DNA of 64,000 nucleotides from Sphingomonas sp. PR090111-T3T-6A (GCF_000383095.1 NZ_AORL01000010.1:434001-498000); one strand, 5' to 3'; shown: positions 50,520 to 60,470, counted from the stretch's first letter. Numbers and translations are program-made. Notes: generated by a model from the sequence alone, not told the origin.

Positions 50520-52108
50520 GGCGCGATTCGCAGCGTACGGCTCGGGTGGATGGCTGCAAGATTGTCGTGCCATCCGATCACGCGGGGCGAGACGAGGTTG
50601 CGGCTGACATAGAAGTAGATGGGCAGCATTGGCGCGTCGCTGGCGGCGATGGCTTCGGCGCGGCGCATGGCCTGCGCGCGGGCTCTCGGCTCGGCGAGGG
50701 TGTTGGCGGCGTCGAGCGCGGCGTCGAACGAGCGGCTGGCATAGCCCGCATAGTTGATCGCGCCCGCGTCCGAGCGCCAGACGTCGAGGAAATTCTCGGG
50801 CGCGGAGAGGTCGCCGATCCAGCCCGAGCGGGCGAGCTGGAAATCGCCCCGGCGCAGGCTGGCGAAATGGAGCGACGCCTCGCTGTTGAACAGCCGGGCC
50901 TCGATGCCGAGCGGCTTCCACATCGCGGCGAGCGCGATGGCGATGCGGCGGTGATCGATGTCGCTGTTGAAGCGGATGTCGAAGACGAGCGGATGCTTCG
51001 GGCCATAGCCGGCCTCGCTCAGCAGAAGCCGCGCCGCCACCATCCGCCGCGCAGGCGTCCAGTCCGCCCAGACGGGCCTGTAGGCGGCGAGGCCGCCGAT
51101 GCCGGGCGGCACCACGCCCCATGCGGGCGGCGTCCCCACGCCGAGCAGCGGGCCGGCGATCCAGCGTCGGTCGGTTGCGAGATTGAGGGCGACGCGGATG
51201 CGCTTGTCGTCGAAGGGCGGCTTGCGGATGTTGAAGACGAGATAATAGGCCCCGCGATAGGGCGCGACATGCAGCAGCTTCGGCGCATGGGCGCGCAGCC
51301 AGCCGAGGCGGCTCGCGGGGAAATCGCTGGTGGTGTCGGCTGCGCCCGAGAGCAGGGTCCGCATCGCGGTCAGCGGATCGGTGGTGGGGCGCCATTCGAC
51401 GCGGGCGACCGGCGGGGCGCCGTCATGCCAGCGCGGGTTGGCGCCCAGCAGGATATGGTCGCCCAGCGTCCAGTCGAGCAGGCGATAGGGGCCGGAGGTG
51501 ACGAGCGGCCGCTCGCTCGCCCAATGCGCGCGATGGAGCGGCAGCGCCGCCATCCCCGGCTGGGCGAGCAACTCGGGCAGCGCCGGATAGGGATGGCGCA
51601 GGCGGACGGCCACCTCGTTCGGGGCGGGCGCGTCGATGGCGGCGATCGCCTCGAACAGGGGCTTCACCGGCGAGGCGGTGGCCGGCGCGCGGAGCCGGGC
51701 CAGCAGCTTCGGGAAGAGGGCGGCGCTGATCGGTGCCCCGTCCGAGAAGCGCAGGCCGTCGCGCAGGTGGAAGCGCCATGTCAGCCCATCCGCCGAGACG
51801 CTCCAGCCGCTGGCGAGGCCAGGCTCGGGCTGGCCATCGGCATTGTAGCGGGTCAGCCCCTCATACTGATCCTCCGCGACGCGGATCGAGGCGAGGTCCG
51901 ACACGGCCTGCGGGTCGAGGCCCTTGGGCTCGTCGTCGGCAAGGCGGACGAGCGTGTCGGCGGGCGGCCGCTCGCCGCTGGTCCGTGCGCAGCCGGGCGA
52001 CAGCAGCAGCGAGGCGAGGAGGAGAGGCAGGACGCGGGACACGGGAAGGGCGTGCCACGGTCGCGCGCCGGGGGAAAGGCCGGGGATTGACCAATGCTTT
52101 ACCGACAT
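50516..52108 (-). CDS. Peptide-type ABC solute-binding lipoprotein (SBP_bac_5)
   Basis: 530 residues. A signal with lipobox ([14 protein letters not shown]) precedes [40 protein letters not shown] and [20 protein letters not shown], all typical of oligopeptide-binding proteins. [20 protein letters not shown] and [11 protein letters not shown] follow in the usual place. The ATG at 52108 has AGAGG immediately before it; a GTG at 52042 starts nearer the signal peptide. Orphan: no transporter genes beside it. Confidence 0.85.
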   Translation of the reverse strand: MSVKHWSIPGLSPGARPWHALPVSRVLPLLLASLLLSPGCARTSGERPPADTLVRLADDEPKGLDPQAVSDLASIRVAEDQYEGLTRYNADGQPEPGLASGWSVSADGLTWRFHLRDGLRFSDGAPISAALFPKLLARLRAPATASPVKPLFEAIAAIDAPAPNEVAVRLRHPYPALPELLAQPGMAALPLHRAHWASERPLVTSGPYRLLDWTLGDHILLGANPRWHDGAPPVARVEWRPTTDPLTAMRTLLSGAADTTSDFPASRLGWLRAHAPKLLHVAPYRGAYYLVFNIRKPPFDDKRIRVALNLATDRRWIAGPLLGVGTPPAWGVVPPGIGGLAAYRPVWADWTPARRMVAARLLLSEAGYGPKHPLVFDIRFNSDIDHRRIAIALAAMWKPLGIEARLFNSEASLHFASLRRGDFQLARSGWIGDLSAPENFLDVWRSDAGAINYAGYASRSFDAALDAANTLAEPRARAQAMRRAEAIAASDAPMLPIYFYVSRNLVSPRVIGWHDNLAAIHPSRTLRIAP

Positions 52109-52150
52109 CCTCTAAATCCGCTGCGTCACGTTCCGGGGGAAGACGGGTCT

Positions 52151-52459
52151 ATGGAAGCGGAAATCCAGTTGGGTGGGGCCACCGATCATCGCCGCGATCC
52201 GCGACGCTCGGCTCGTCGAAGCGGCGAGGTCGATGCGGCGGGCGAGAAGAATCTCCCGGCCACCGTCACCAATCTCTCGCCTTCGGGCTGCCGAATCCTG
52301 ATCGACCGGCCGCTGGCGGCGGACAGCGTGATCTGGCTCAAAATCGGCGGCCACGGTCCCTTCATGGCGCGGGTCGTCTGGCATGACGGCGAAGCGGCGG
52401 GCTGCGAGTTCGCGGGCAAGCTGCATCCCGATCTGGTCGCGCAACTCAGCGAGGTTTGA
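52151..52459 (+). CDS. PilZ domain protein
   Basis: 102 residues from ATG 52151, with GGGGAAGACGG upstream. RRDPRRSARRSGEV supplies the RxxxR motif and VTNLSPSGCRILIDRPL the (D/N)xSxxG motif of PilZ c-di-GMP receptors. FMARVVWHDGEAAGCEFAGK finishes the barrel. It may bind c-di-GMP made by proteins like the one at 25474-27837. It is divergent from the solute-binding genes. Confidence 0.85.
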   Translation: MEAEIQLGGATDHRRDPRRSARRSGEVDAAGEKNLPATVTNLSPSGCRILIDRPLAADSVIWLKIGGHGPFMARVVWHDGEAAGCEFAGKLHPDLVAQLSEV

Positions 52460-52590
52460 GCGCCCCGGCGCGTCTTCCGAAACGATTGTCACAGCTTTGC
52501 GCTTGAAGCCGGCCCGGCTTCGGCCTCATGGATGGGCAAAGGGCCGCTTCCGGGCGAGCCGATGACCCGCAGGAGGGGAGAGCAGGCCCG

Positions 52591-53403
52591 ATGTCGGAAT
52601 GGCGTGCATTTCTGGGCGAACTGATCTCCGAAGCCGTTGCGATCCTCATCATCATCAGCTTCGGCTGCTCGGTGGCCGGCATGTACATCCTGTACGATCC
52701 GAGCCCCTACAAGATGGCCTATTGGGGCGTCTGCATCACCTGGGGCATGGCCGTCTCGATCGCGATCTACGTGACGGGCGCGGTGTCGGGGACGCACGCC
52801 AACCCGGCCGTCACGCTGGCGCTCGCCGTCTATCGCGGCTTCCCGTGGCGCAAGGTGGTGCCTTACTGGCTGGCGCAGATCGTCGGCGCGTTCCTCGGCG
52901 CGGTGATCGTCTATGCGCTCTACGGATCGGTGATCGACCATTTCAACGCGACGCAGGGGCTCACGCGGGCCGGTGGCGGCGCGGCGGGCGTGTTCTTCAC
53001 GGCGCCGGGCGTCGCCGTGACGCCGATCAAGGCCTTCTGGGACGAGATCATCCTCACCGGCTTCCTGATGTTCGGCATCTTCGCGGTGACGGACGAGTAT
53101 AACACCATGGCCCCGCAGGCGAATTTCGGCGCGATCGTGATCGGGCTGATCGTCGCTGTGATCGGCGCGTCGGCGGGTTATCTGGAGGCCTGGGCGCTCA
53201 ATCCGGCGCGCGATTTCGGGCCGCGCCTGTTTGCGTGGCTCGCCGGCTGGGACTCTTCCGCCTTCCCCGGCAAGGACGGCTATTGGTGGGTGCCGATCGT
53301 GGCGCCGCTGATCGGCGGCGTGGTGGGCGGCGGCGCGCATCATCTGCTCATCCGGCCCTTCCTGCCCCGCACCCTGAAGACCCCCGTGGAGCCCGCTGCA
53401 TGA
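52591..53403 (+). CDS. glpF: Glycerol uptake facilitator (MIP family)
   Basis: 270 residues from ATG 52591 with GGGGAG upstream. Six membrane helices and the two NPA half-helices are present: [19 protein letters not shown] and [20 protein letters not shown]. The Asp after the second NPAR is the glycerol-facilitator residue, unlike aquaporins. The leader contains a small hairpin (GAAGCCG/CGGCTTC, 52505-52521). It overlaps glpK by ATGA. It is divergent from nothing and is first of glpFKD. Confidence 0.9.
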   Translation: MSEWRAFLGELISEAVAILIIISFGCSVAGMYILYDPSPYKMAYWGVCITWGMAVSIAIYVTGAVSGTHANPAVTLALAVYRGFPWRKVVPYWLAQIVGAFLGAVIVYALYGSVIDHFNATQGLTRAGGGAAGVFFTAPGVAVTPIKAFWDEIILTGFLMFGIFAVTDEYNTMAPQANFGAIVIGLIVAVIGASAGYLEAWALNPARDFGPRLFAWLAGWDSSAFPGKDGYWWVPIVAPLIGGVVGGGAHHLLIRPFLPRTLKTPVEPAA

Positions 53404-54887
53404 CCGATACGATCATCCTCAGCATCGATCAGGGGACGACCTCCACGCGCAGCATGGCGTTCGGCGCGGACGGCCTGCCGCGCAGGACGGCGCGCCGCGA
53501 GTTCCGGCAATATTATCCCGCTCCCGGCTGGGTGGAGCATGATCCCGAGGATATCTGGCGCGACACAGCCGACACGCTGAAGGACGCGGCGGACTGCGGC
53601 GGCGAGGCCGCGGCGATCGGCATCACCAACCAGCGCGAGACCGTGGTGCTGTGGGATCGCAAGACCGGCGAGGCCGTCCACAAGGCGATCGTCTGGCAGG
53701 ACCGGCGCACGGCGAAGCTCTGCGCGCAGTTGAAGGCGGACGGCTGCGAGCCGATGGTGCGGGCCAAGACCGGGCTGCTGCTCGATCCCTATTTCTCGGG
53801 CACCAAGCTCGCCTGGATGCTCGACCATGTGGAGGGCGCCCGTGCCCGCGCCGAGAAGGGCGAGCTGGCGTTTGGCACCATCGACAGCTTCCTGCTGTGG
53901 CGGCTGACCGGCGGCAAGGTCCATGCGACGGACGCCAGCAACGCCTCGCGGACCTTGCTCTACGACATCCACCGTAACCAGTGGGACGACGAACTGCTGC
54001 GGATGCTGAACATCCCCGTCGCGCTGCTGCCCGAGGTGAAGGACAACAGCACCATCTTCGGCGAGACCGAGAAGGGCCTGCTCGGACGCTCCGTGCCCAT
54101 CGGCGGCATGGCGGGGGACCAGCAGGCGGCGGTCGTCGGCCAAGCCTGCTTCCGGCCGGGGGATGCCAAGTCCACCTACGGCACCGGCTGCTTCCTGCTG
54201 CTCAACACGGGCGAGGAGGCCGTCACCTCGAAGAACGGGATGCTGACCACCATCGCCTATCGGCTGGGCGGGCGGACGACCTATGCGCTGGAGGGCTCGA
54301 TCTTCGTCGCGGGGGCGGCGGTGAAGTGGCTGCGCGACGGGCTCGGCCTCATCAACCGCGCGTCGGACACCAACGACCTCGCCACCAGGCTCGACGGCAA
54401 TAACGGGGTCTACATGGTGCCCGCCTTCGTCGGCCTCGGTGCGCCGCACTGGGACCCGGACGCGCGTGGCACGATCACCGGCCTCACCCTCGACGCGACC
54501 GGCGCGCATCTCGCCCGCGCCGCGCTGGAGTCGGTGGCCTACCAGACCTCCGATCTGGTCGACGCGATGGTGAGCGACGGCGCCGCCAGCGCGCGCACCA
54601 TCCGCGTGGACGGCGGCATGGCGGCGAACGACTGGTTCTGCCAGTTCCTCGCCGACATGCTGGACGCCGATGTCGAACGCCCCGCCAACATCGAGACGAC
54701 GGCGGCGGGCGCGGCCTTCCTCGCCGGCCTTGCGGTCGGTGTGTGGAAGGGGCCTGAGGATGTCGCCGCCGCGTGGCAGCGCGACCGTCTGTTCAAGCCG
54801 CGGATGGGCGCGGGCGAACGCGAGGGCCTGAAAGCCGGCTGGGCCGATGCGCTGGCGCGCAGCCGATCCCATATCGCGAAGGACTGA
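53400..54887 (+). CDS. glpK: Glycerol kinase
   Basis: 495 residues. [20 protein letters not shown] is the phosphate loop, [20 protein letters not shown] the glycerol pocket, and [40 protein letters not shown] and [20 protein letters not shown] the FGGY kinase signatures. It makes glycerol-3-phosphate with ATP. Coupled to glpF. Confidence 0.97.
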   Translation: MTDTIILSIDQGTTSTRSMAFGADGLPRRTARREFRQYYPAPGWVEHDPEDIWRDTADTLKDAADCGGEAAAIGITNQRETVVLWDRKTGEAVHKAIVWQDRRTAKLCAQLKADGCEPMVRAKTGLLLDPYFSGTKLAWMLDHVEGARARAEKGELAFGTIDSFLLWRLTGGKVHATDASNASRTLLYDIHRNQWDDELLRMLNIPVALLPEVKDNSTIFGETEKGLLGRSVPIGGMAGDQQAAVVGQACFRPGDAKSTYGTGCFLLLNTGEEAVTSKNGMLTTIAYRLGGRTTYALEGSIFVAGAAVKWLRDGLGLINRASDTNDLATRLDGNNGVYMVPAFVGLGAPHWDPDARGTITGLTLDATGAHLARAALESVAYQTSDLVDAMVSDGAASARTIRVDGGMAANDWFCQFLADMLDADVERPANIETTAAGAAFLAGLAVGVWKGPEDVAAAWQRDRLFKPRMGAGEREGLKAGWADALARSRSHIAKD

Positions 54888-54907
54888 CCGACGAAGGAGT
54901 GCCGCGC

Positions 54908-56374
54908 ATGAGCCCCAGCGAAGTCGACCTGCTCATTATCGGTGGTGGCGTGAACGGCGCCGGCATCGCGCGCGACGCCGTGGGGCGGGGGCTCAGCGTC
55001 CTCCTCGTCGAGCGGGACGATCTCGCGGCGCACACCTCTTCGTCCAGCACCAAGCTGATCCATGGCGGCCTGCGCTATCTCGAATATTACGAGTTCCGCC
55101 TCGTCCGCGAGGCGCTGGCGGAGCGCGAGGTGCTGCTGGGGCTGGCGCCGCATCTCATCAAGCCGATGCGCTTCGTCATGCCGCTGGCGGAGGACATGCG
55201 CCCGGCGTGGATGATCCGCACCGGCCTCTTCCTCTACGACCATATCGGCGGCCGCACGCGCCTGCCCAAGTCCGAGGGCGTGAGCCTCGAAGGCACGCAT
55301 TGGGGCGCGGGGCTGGCGGGCGTGGAGAAGGGCTTCGTCTATTCGGACGCATGGGTGGACGATGCCCGCCTCGTGGCGCTGAACGTGGTGGCCGCCGCCG
55401 AGCGCGGGGCGACCATCCGCACCCGCACGGGCTTCGCCGGCGCGCGCCGCGAGGGCGACCGCTGGATCGCCACGCTCGACGACAATACGACCGTCGCCGC
55501 CCGCGCGATCGTCAATACGGCGGGGCCGTGGGTGGGGCAGGTGCTGCACGAGCTGGCCGGCGCCCATGCCGAGCGTCCGCCCCGGCTGGTGAAGGGCAGC
55601 CATATCCTCGTCCGCAGGCTCTACGAGGGCGAGCACGCCTATATCTTCCAGAACGACGACAAGCGGATCGTCTTCGCCATCCCCTATGAGCGCGACTTCA
55701 CGCTGATCGGCACCACCGACAAGCCCTATGAGGGCGATCCTTCCGCGCCCACGATCGATCCGGACGAGATCGACTATCTCTGCCGCGCCGTGAACCGCTA
55801 TTTCGCAAAGCCGATCGGGCCGGGCGACATGGTGGGCAGCTATTCCGGCGTCCGCCCGCTGTTCGACGACGGCGCGGAGGATGCCTCGGCCGTCACGCGC
55901 GACTATGTGCTGACGCTGGGGGTGGAGGAGGGGCCGCAGGTGCTCTCCGCCTTCGGGGGCAAGATCACCACCTATCGCCGCCTCGCCGAACATGCGCTCG
56001 ACAAGCTCAAGCCCTTCCTGCCGCATATGGGGCCGGCGTGGACGGCGGACGAGCCGCTGCCGGGCGGCGACCTGCCGAACGGAGACTTCGACGCTTTCCT
56101 CGCAGGCGTGCGGCGGCGCTGGCCATTCCTCGATGCGCTGACCGCCGAGCGCATGGCCCACGCCTATGGCACGCGGATCGAGCGCGTGCTGGGCGACGCC
56201 ACCGCGATCACCGATCTGGGAGGCGGGCTCTCGACGCGCGAGGTCGATTATCTCGTGGAGCGGGAATGGGCGCGCACGGCGGAAGATGTGTTGTGGCGCC
56301 GTACCAAGATCGGCCTGCATGTCGATGAAGAGACGCGCCGCCGGGTTGCGGATTATCTCTCAAGCCGGGGCTGA
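54908..56374 (+). CDS. glpD: Aerobic glycerol-3-phosphate dehydrogenase
   Basis: 488 residues from ATG 54908 with AAGGAG nine bases upstream. IIGGGVNGAGIARDAVGRGL is the FAD Rossmann fold; SSSTKLIHGGLRYLEYYEFR is the substrate/FAD loop. RDFTLIGTTDKPYEGDPSAP and FGGKITTYRRLAEHALDKL are conserved in GlpD. It oxidises glycerol-3-phosphate to DHAP and feeds quinone. Last gene of glpFKD; no GlpR regulator is in the window. Confidence 0.96.
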   Translation: MSPSEVDLLIIGGGVNGAGIARDAVGRGLSVLLVERDDLAAHTSSSSTKLIHGGLRYLEYYEFRLVREALAEREVLLGLAPHLIKPMRFVMPLAEDMRPAWMIRTGLFLYDHIGGRTRLPKSEGVSLEGTHWGAGLAGVEKGFVYSDAWVDDARLVALNVVAAAERGATIRTRTGFAGARREGDRWIATLDDNTTVAARAIVNTAGPWVGQVLHELAGAHAERPPRLVKGSHILVRRLYEGEHAYIFQNDDKRIVFAIPYERDFTLIGTTDKPYEGDPSAPTIDPDEIDYLCRAVNRYFAKPIGPGDMVGSYSGVRPLFDDGAEDASAVTRDYVLTLGVEEGPQVLSAFGGKITTYRRLAEHALDKLKPFLPHMGPAWTADEPLPGGDLPNGDFDAFLAGVRRRWPFLDALTAERMAHAYGTRIERVLGDATAITDLGGGLSTREVDYLVEREWARTAEDVLWRRTKIGLHVDEETRRRVADYLSSRG

Positions 56375-56882
56375 CCGTTCCGCCGTCCATAAACAAGGCA
56401 TCGGCCGAGCGCCGGCCATGTATTCACACGGATACGCAAAGCAACGTACACGACGATACGCGATACAGAACTGTTCCCGTCCGGGATGCGCCTGCGGATC
56501 GTCCGCGGCGATATCGCTCGACCAAGTCGATCGATACGAGGATGTTCTGCCAGCTTTTTCCGGGATGCAACGGGACAGGTTCAAATTGGGTTCTTTTGCG
56601 TCGTGCCGCGCCGGGGAACGCTCGCAATCCTCCCATGATGCAGGCCCAAATGCATGATTTTGCATGGAATGGGAAAATGCATCCGATTTGGTCGGAAGCA
56701 GGGCCGGGGAGGGGCTCCGGAGCGGCATTTCGGGCACCCGCGGGAGCCGGAAGGGCCACGGGCTCTGATGATGAAATTCGATGACCCTGACGTGCAATAT
56801 CGATTTTACATTGCAACTGGCTGGCGCTATTGCCCCTCTCGACCCGCCGAGCTGCCCCCCTCGCTTGGCGGTATCCTGAGTT
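56375..56882 (+). other. Long non-coding stretch after glpD, possible ncRNA or 3' leader
   Basis: No ORF here looks genuine; the open frames on both strands are short or start-less. The stretch is more AT-rich than the operon and has repeated ATGCAT/TTTTGCAT motifs near 56652-56690. It ends at a strong plus-strand terminator. It may be an untranslated 3' region of glpFKD or a small RNA transcribed from within; neither is shown. Confidence 0.4.
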
Positions 56883-56917
56883 GCCCCGCCGGCCTTCCCG
56901 CTGGCGGGGCTTTTTTT
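56883..56917 (+). terminator. Strong rho-independent terminator
   Basis: GCCCCGCC pairs with GGCGGGGC and is followed by TTTTTTT. The nearest plus-strand gene end is glpD, more than 500 bases upstream, so it may end an unrecognised transcript. Confidence 0.9.
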
Positions 56918-56971
56918 GTGCGAGAATCGCCTCGGGATTGGCGCACGGCGTCGCGGGCGCAGCCAAGCCTG

Positions 56972-57055
56972 TGGTGCGGGCGGCGGGACTCGAACCCGCA
57001 CTCCATGGGAGGGCGATTTTAAGTCGCCTGCGTCTACCGGTTTCGCCACGCCCGC
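56972..57055 (-). tRNA. tRNA-Leu (anticodon UAA)
   Basis: Minus strand: acceptor GCGGGCG/CGCCCGC, discriminator A and encoded CCA. The anticodon loop CTTAAAA has TAA, a long variable arm follows (class II tRNA), and the T arm is GCGGGTTCGAGTCCCGC. Confidence 0.95.
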
Positions 57056-57076
57056 ACGGGCGCCACAAAGGCGTCG

Positions 57077-57102
57077 GGCGAGGGCCAGGTCAAGCCCTCG
57101 CC
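57077..57102 (-). terminator. Hairpin between ihfB and tRNA-Leu
   Basis: GGCGAGGGC pairs exactly with GCCCTCGCC over nine bases just past the ihfB stop. Only TTT follows nearby, so termination strength is uncertain. Confidence 0.5.
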
Positions 57103-57112
57103 GGAAAAGGCC

Positions 57113-57391
57113 TCAGACGTTGAGGCGTTCCCGCATTTCCTTGCCCGGCTTGAAATAGGGCACGCGCTTGGCCGAGACGTCCACGGGCTCGCCCGTGCGC
57201 GGGTTGCGGCCGGTGCGCGCTTCGCGGGCGCGGGTGGAGAAGGCGCCGAAGCCGCGCAGCTCCACGCGGCCACCGGCCACGAGATGCGCGCTGATCGCCT
57301 CGAAGATCACCCCGACGAGCCGCTCCACATCCTTCACAGGCAGGTCCGGGTTGGCCTCGGCCACCCGTTGAACGAGTTCGGAACGGATCAT
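57113..57391 (-). CDS. ihfB: Integration host factor subunit beta
   Basis: 92 residues. [20 protein letters not shown] starts the body, and [20 protein letters not shown] with [11 protein letters not shown] is the IHF/HU DNA-bending arm. It pairs with IhfA to bend DNA sharply. It lies downstream of rpsA as in many proteobacteria (rpsA-ihfB), with a terminator between. Confidence 0.96.
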   Translation of the reverse strand: MIRSELVQRVAEANPDLPVKDVERLVGVIFEAISAHLVAGGRVELRGFGAFSTRAREARTGRNPRTGEPVDVSAKRVPYFKPGKEMRERLNV

Positions 57392-57557
57392 CTCTTGTTA
57401 CCCTGTCGACGGCCTCGGGAGCCGCCTGACGTCCAATTCCATAAAACTGGATCAATGTCACGCCCGTGCAGCATGTGAGATGCCCGGCTTTTTTCCGTGT
57501 AATCACAATGCGCACGCCGCGATTCCGGCGGAGGCCGCCGAAGCGATGCGCCGGGCA

Positions 57558-57600
57558 CAAAAAAATCCCCTCCGGCCGGGGGCGGGAGGGGATTTCTTTT
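57558..57600. terminator. Bidirectional terminator between rpsA and ihfB
   Basis: AAATCCCCTCC pairs with GGAGGGGATTT. The minus strand continues with a run of T (57558-57565) and the plus strand with CTTTT. On the minus strand it ends rpsA, about 60 bases past its stop. Confidence 0.88.
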
Positions 57601-57660
57601 CGTTGGCGAAACCATCGCCGGCGTTGCGGCACCACCCCGAAAGGGCGGCGCCGGCAAGCC

Positions 57661-59388
57661 TTACTGGTTCTCCTGACGGGCCTTGAAGGCCTCGCCGAGG
57701 ATGTCGCCGAGCGACGCGCCCGAGTCGGACGAACCGTACTGCGCAACGGCCTGCTTCTCTTCGGCGAGCTGAAGCGCCTTGATCGAGAAGGTCGGCTTCT
57801 TCGAACGGTCGAAGCCGGTCACCATCGCGTCGAACTTCTGGCCGACCTGGAAGCGCTCAGCGCGCTGCTCGTCGCGGTCGCGGCCGAGATCGCCACGACG
57901 GATGAAGCCGGTCGCGCCATCGTCGCCGATCTGCACGTCGAGGCCCGCATCGCCCACCGAGAGAACGGTGACGGTGACGGTCTGGCCCTTGTTGACGCCC
58001 GAGGTGTTGGCGCCGCCGGTCGAAGCACCCGTCGCGCCGGCAACGCCGCCACGCTCAAGCTGCTTGATGCCGAGCGAGATACGCTCCTTCTCGGCGTCCA
58101 CGTCGAGCACGACCGCCTGCACGGTCTCGCCCTTGTGGTGCATCGCGAGGGCTTCCTCGCCGGTCACGCCCCAGGCGATGTCCGACATGTGGACCATGCC
58201 GTCCACGTCGCCGTCCAGGCCGATGAACAGGCCGAACTCGGTCGCGTTCTTGACTTCGCCCTCGACGGTCGAGCCGATCGGGTGCTTGTCGGCGAACGCT
58301 TCCCACGGGTTCTGCTGGGCCTGCTTGAGGCCGAGCGAGATGCGGCGCTTGTCCTCGTCCACCTCGAGGATGACCACGTCGACTTCCTGCGAGGTCGACA
58401 CGATCTTGCCCGGGTGCACGTTCTTCTTGGTCCAGCTCATCTCCGAGACGTGGACCAGGCCTTCGATGCCGGCTTCGAGCTCAACGAACGCACCATATTC
58501 GGTGATGTTCGTCACGCGGCCCGAGAACTTGCCACCGACCGGATACTTGGCGGCGGCGCCTTCCCACGGATCGCTCTCGAGCTGCTTCATGCCGAGGCTG
58601 ATGCGCTGCGTCTCGCGGTTGATGCGGATGATCTGCACCTTGACGGTGTCACCGATGTTGATGACTTCCGACGGGTGGTTGACGCGCTTGTAGCTCATGT
58701 CGGTGACATGGAGCAGGCCGTCGATGCCGCCGAGGTCGACGAACGCACCGTAATCGGTGATGTTCTTCACGACGCCGTCGATCACCTGACCTTCGGCCAG
58801 CGACTGGATCAGGCCGGTGCGCTGCTCGGCGCGGGTCTCTTCGAGGACGGCGCGGCGCGACACGACGATGTTGCCACGGCGACGGTCCATCTTGAGGATC
58901 TGGAACGGCTGCGGGATGTCCATCAGCGGGGTGACGTCGCGGACCGGACGGATGTCCACCTGCGAGCCGGGCAGGAACGCCACGGCGCCGTTGAGGTCGA
59001 CGGTGAAGCCGCCCTTGACGCGGCCGAAGATCACGCCCTCGACGCGCGCGGTCTTGGCGAACTCGCCCTCGAGCTTGTCCCACGCGGCTTCGCGGCGGGC
59101 GCGGTCGCGGCTGAGCATCGCTTCGCCGTGCATGTTCTCGACGCGGTCGACGTAAACCTCGACTTCGTCGCCGACGTTCAGCTCGGCCTTCTGGCCCGGC
59201 GCGGGCGCGAACTCGCGCAGCGGCACGCGGCCTTCGGACTTGAGGCCCACGTCGATGACGACGAGGTCGTTCTCGATGGCGGTGACGGTGCCCTTGACGA
59301 CGCGGCCTTCGAAGCCGTCAGCGTGACCGAGGGTCTGGTCGAGCAGAGCCGCGAAATCGTCGCGGGTGGGGGTGGCAGAAGTCGCCAT
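57661..59388 (-). CDS. rpsA: 30S ribosomal protein S1
   Basis: 575 residues from ATG 59388, containing six S1 (OB-fold) repeats; VKNITDYGAFVDLGGIDGLL, VTNITEYGAFVELEAGIEGL and VKNATEFGLFIGLDGDVDGM mark repeats three to five. S1 helps mRNA bind the 30S subunit. The open frame continues upstream of the ATG, but the leader lacks protein character. AGGAAG lies about 11 bases before the ATG. Confidence 0.97.
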   Translation of the reverse strand: MATSATPTRDDFAALLDQTLGHADGFEGRVVKGTVTAIENDLVVIDVGLKSEGRVPLREFAPAPGQKAELNVGDEVEVYVDRVENMHGEAMLSRDRARREAAWDKLEGEFAKTARVEGVIFGRVKGGFTVDLNGAVAFLPGSQVDIRPVRDVTPLMDIPQPFQILKMDRRRGNIVVSRRAVLEETRAEQRTGLIQSLAEGQVIDGVVKNITDYGAFVDLGGIDGLLHVTDMSYKRVNHPSEVINIGDTVKVQIIRINRETQRISLGMKQLESDPWEGAAAKYPVGGKFSGRVTNITEYGAFVELEAGIEGLVHVSEMSWTKKNVHPGKIVSTSQEVDVVILEVDEDKRRISLGLKQAQQNPWEAFADKHPIGSTVEGEVKNATEFGLFIGLDGDVDGMVHMSDIAWGVTGEEALAMHHKGETVQAVVLDVDAEKERISLGIKQLERGGVAGATGASTGGANTSGVNKGQTVTVTVLSVGDAGLDVQIGDDGATGFIRRGDLGRDRDEQRAERFQVGQKFDAMVTGFDRSKKPTFSIKALQLAEEKQAVAQYGSSDSGASLGDILGEAFKARQENQ

Positions 59389-60026
59389 AAAAAGGTTGCT
59401 TCCTATCAATCGTTTCCGGCCATCTGGTTGAATCCAGAGGTCTTTGGCCGAACTGCCGCGGGGGCCGAACACCCTTCGCGGCGTCCGCAGAACCGGGAAC
59501 GCGGAGGCAGGCCTTTCCATGCGAAAAGGGCGCGTGAGGGGGAGCGATGAGCCCCCGCTGACGCGCCTGCCACCGCGGGCCTGGCCCGTCGGATCGGTCG
59601 GATATAGCGGAATGGGCGGGGAGGGGCAAGGCGGCTGGCCATGCCGGAGCTTGTTGGATTTGCGGGCGCGGCCGTCCCGCCGATGGGGAAGGGAAGGGTA
59701 GCGGCCGGCGCGTCCTGTCGCGCGCACCCGGTGCGGCAGGCATCGGGGCCTGCCATTGGCGTCTTTCGGGGACGCCGGTTGTGGCGGACCTTCACGAGGC
59801 GATCCCGAGTGTGCGACGGGAAAGCGAGCGAAGGCTGGCCGTTGACGATGATCGCGAAGCTTCGGCTGAACCGGATGACTTCGCGCCGGCCGCCCGGGGG
59901 TTGAACCCGGACCTTGCTCCGTCGCATCGTGATCAGGGGCGCGATGGAACGGACGAGCTTGTAACCTATTTGGTTGATTATGTCAAGGGGGATGGCTGAT
60001 TTTGCCCCGAAGTGGGCACCTCATCT
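59389..60026. other. rpsA leader and intergenic region without a supported gene
   Basis: No supported gene in 638 bases. A GTG-started 72-codon plus-strand frame (59781-59999) ends DELVTYLVDYVKGDG but has poor GC3 bias and no ribosome site. A T-arm-like sequence (CCGGGTTCAACCCCCGG on the minus strand near 59900) lacks the rest of a tRNA. The rpsA promoter must lie here. Confidence 0.6.
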
Positions 60027-60066
60027 CGTCACCCCGGCCTTGAGCCGGGGTCCAGCTTCCTTCTCA
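60027..60066 (+). repeat. Left inverted repeat of the GIY-YIG unit
   Basis: Core palindrome CCCCGGCCTTGAGCCGGGG followed by TCCAGCTTCCTTCTCA. Same family as the units at 22976-23060, with covarying stem bases. Confidence 0.85.
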
Positions 60067-60363
60067 GCCGAGCAGGTCCGAAATATCCCGCCAGTCAGGA
60101 TTAATCCGTTCGATTAAGGCAAACTTCCAATCGCGCCGCCAGCGCTTCAGCCGCTTCTCATGCGCGATGCAATGGACGATGTCCTCACCACGCTCGGCCC
60201 AGACGAGGCGGTTCAGCCCATAGCGCGCGCAGAAATCGGATCCTTCGCCCGACTTATGCTGACGAACACGCGCAGCGAGATGCGAGGTCACGCCGACATA
60301 CAGGATGCCGCGATAGCGATCGGCCATGATGTAAACCCAGCCGCCCTGCGCTTCGCGATCCAT
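60064..60363 (-). CDS. GIY-YIG nuclease family protein
   Basis: 99 residues from ATG 60363. GWVYIMADRYRGILYVGVTS contains the GIY (VYI) and YIG (YVG) halves; HLAARVRQHKSGEGSDFCAR has the catalytic Arg; RLVWAERGEDIVHCIAHEKR supplies the acidic residue, and LKRWRRDWKFALIERINPDW finishes the domain. This is the small single-domain group often present in several copies in alphaproteobacteria. Longer 5' frames come from the repeat and are not part of the gene. Both ends touch palindromic repeats. Confidence 0.9.
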   Translation of the reverse strand: MDREAQGGWVYIMADRYRGILYVGVTSHLAARVRQHKSGEGSDFCARYGLNRLVWAERGEDIVHCIAHEKRLKRWRRDWKFALIERINPDWRDISDLLG

Positions 60364-60373
60364 CAAGCGAGGA

Positions 60374-60412
60374 TGAGAAGAAGCTGGACCCCGGGTCAAG
60401 CCCGGGGTGACG
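60374..60412 (-). repeat. Right inverted repeat of the GIY-YIG unit
   Basis: Minus-strand copy with core CCCCGGGCTTGACCCGGGG and the same TCCAGCTTC..TTCTCA arm as the left copy. Confidence 0.85.
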
Positions 60413-60444
60413 GGAGGTGGAACGGCAGCTTCCCACCAATTCCA

Positions 60445-60470
60445 GTCATTCCCGCGAAGGCGGGAATCCA
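60445..60470. repeat. Second-type palindrome (GTCATTCCCGCG family)
   Basis: ATTCCCGCG-AAGG-CGGGAAT stem-loop, a repeat type widespread in proteobacteria. It lies between the GIY-YIG unit and cmk. Confidence 0.75.

Larger units (their letters stand above)
60027..60412. mobile_element. GIY-YIG gene framed by inverted palindromic repeats
   Basis: A 386-base unit. Left arm 60027-60066 and right arm 60374-60412 are imperfect inverted copies (40 and 39 bases), each containing its own stem-loop. The nuclease stop codon lies inside the left arm, and its ATG is 11 bases inside the right arm. This suggests a discrete, possibly mobile unit; transposition is inference. Confidence 0.6.

Noticed and set aside
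59880-59960. Possible tRNA on the minus strand (CCGGGTTCAACCCCCGG)
   Set aside because: Only a T-arm-like stem is found; no anticodon stem or acceptor stem matches at the expected distance.
59781-59999. 72-codon plus-strand ORF ending DELVTYLVDYVKGDG
   Set aside because: GTG start without ribosome site and codon third positions unlike the neighbours; too weak to call a gene.
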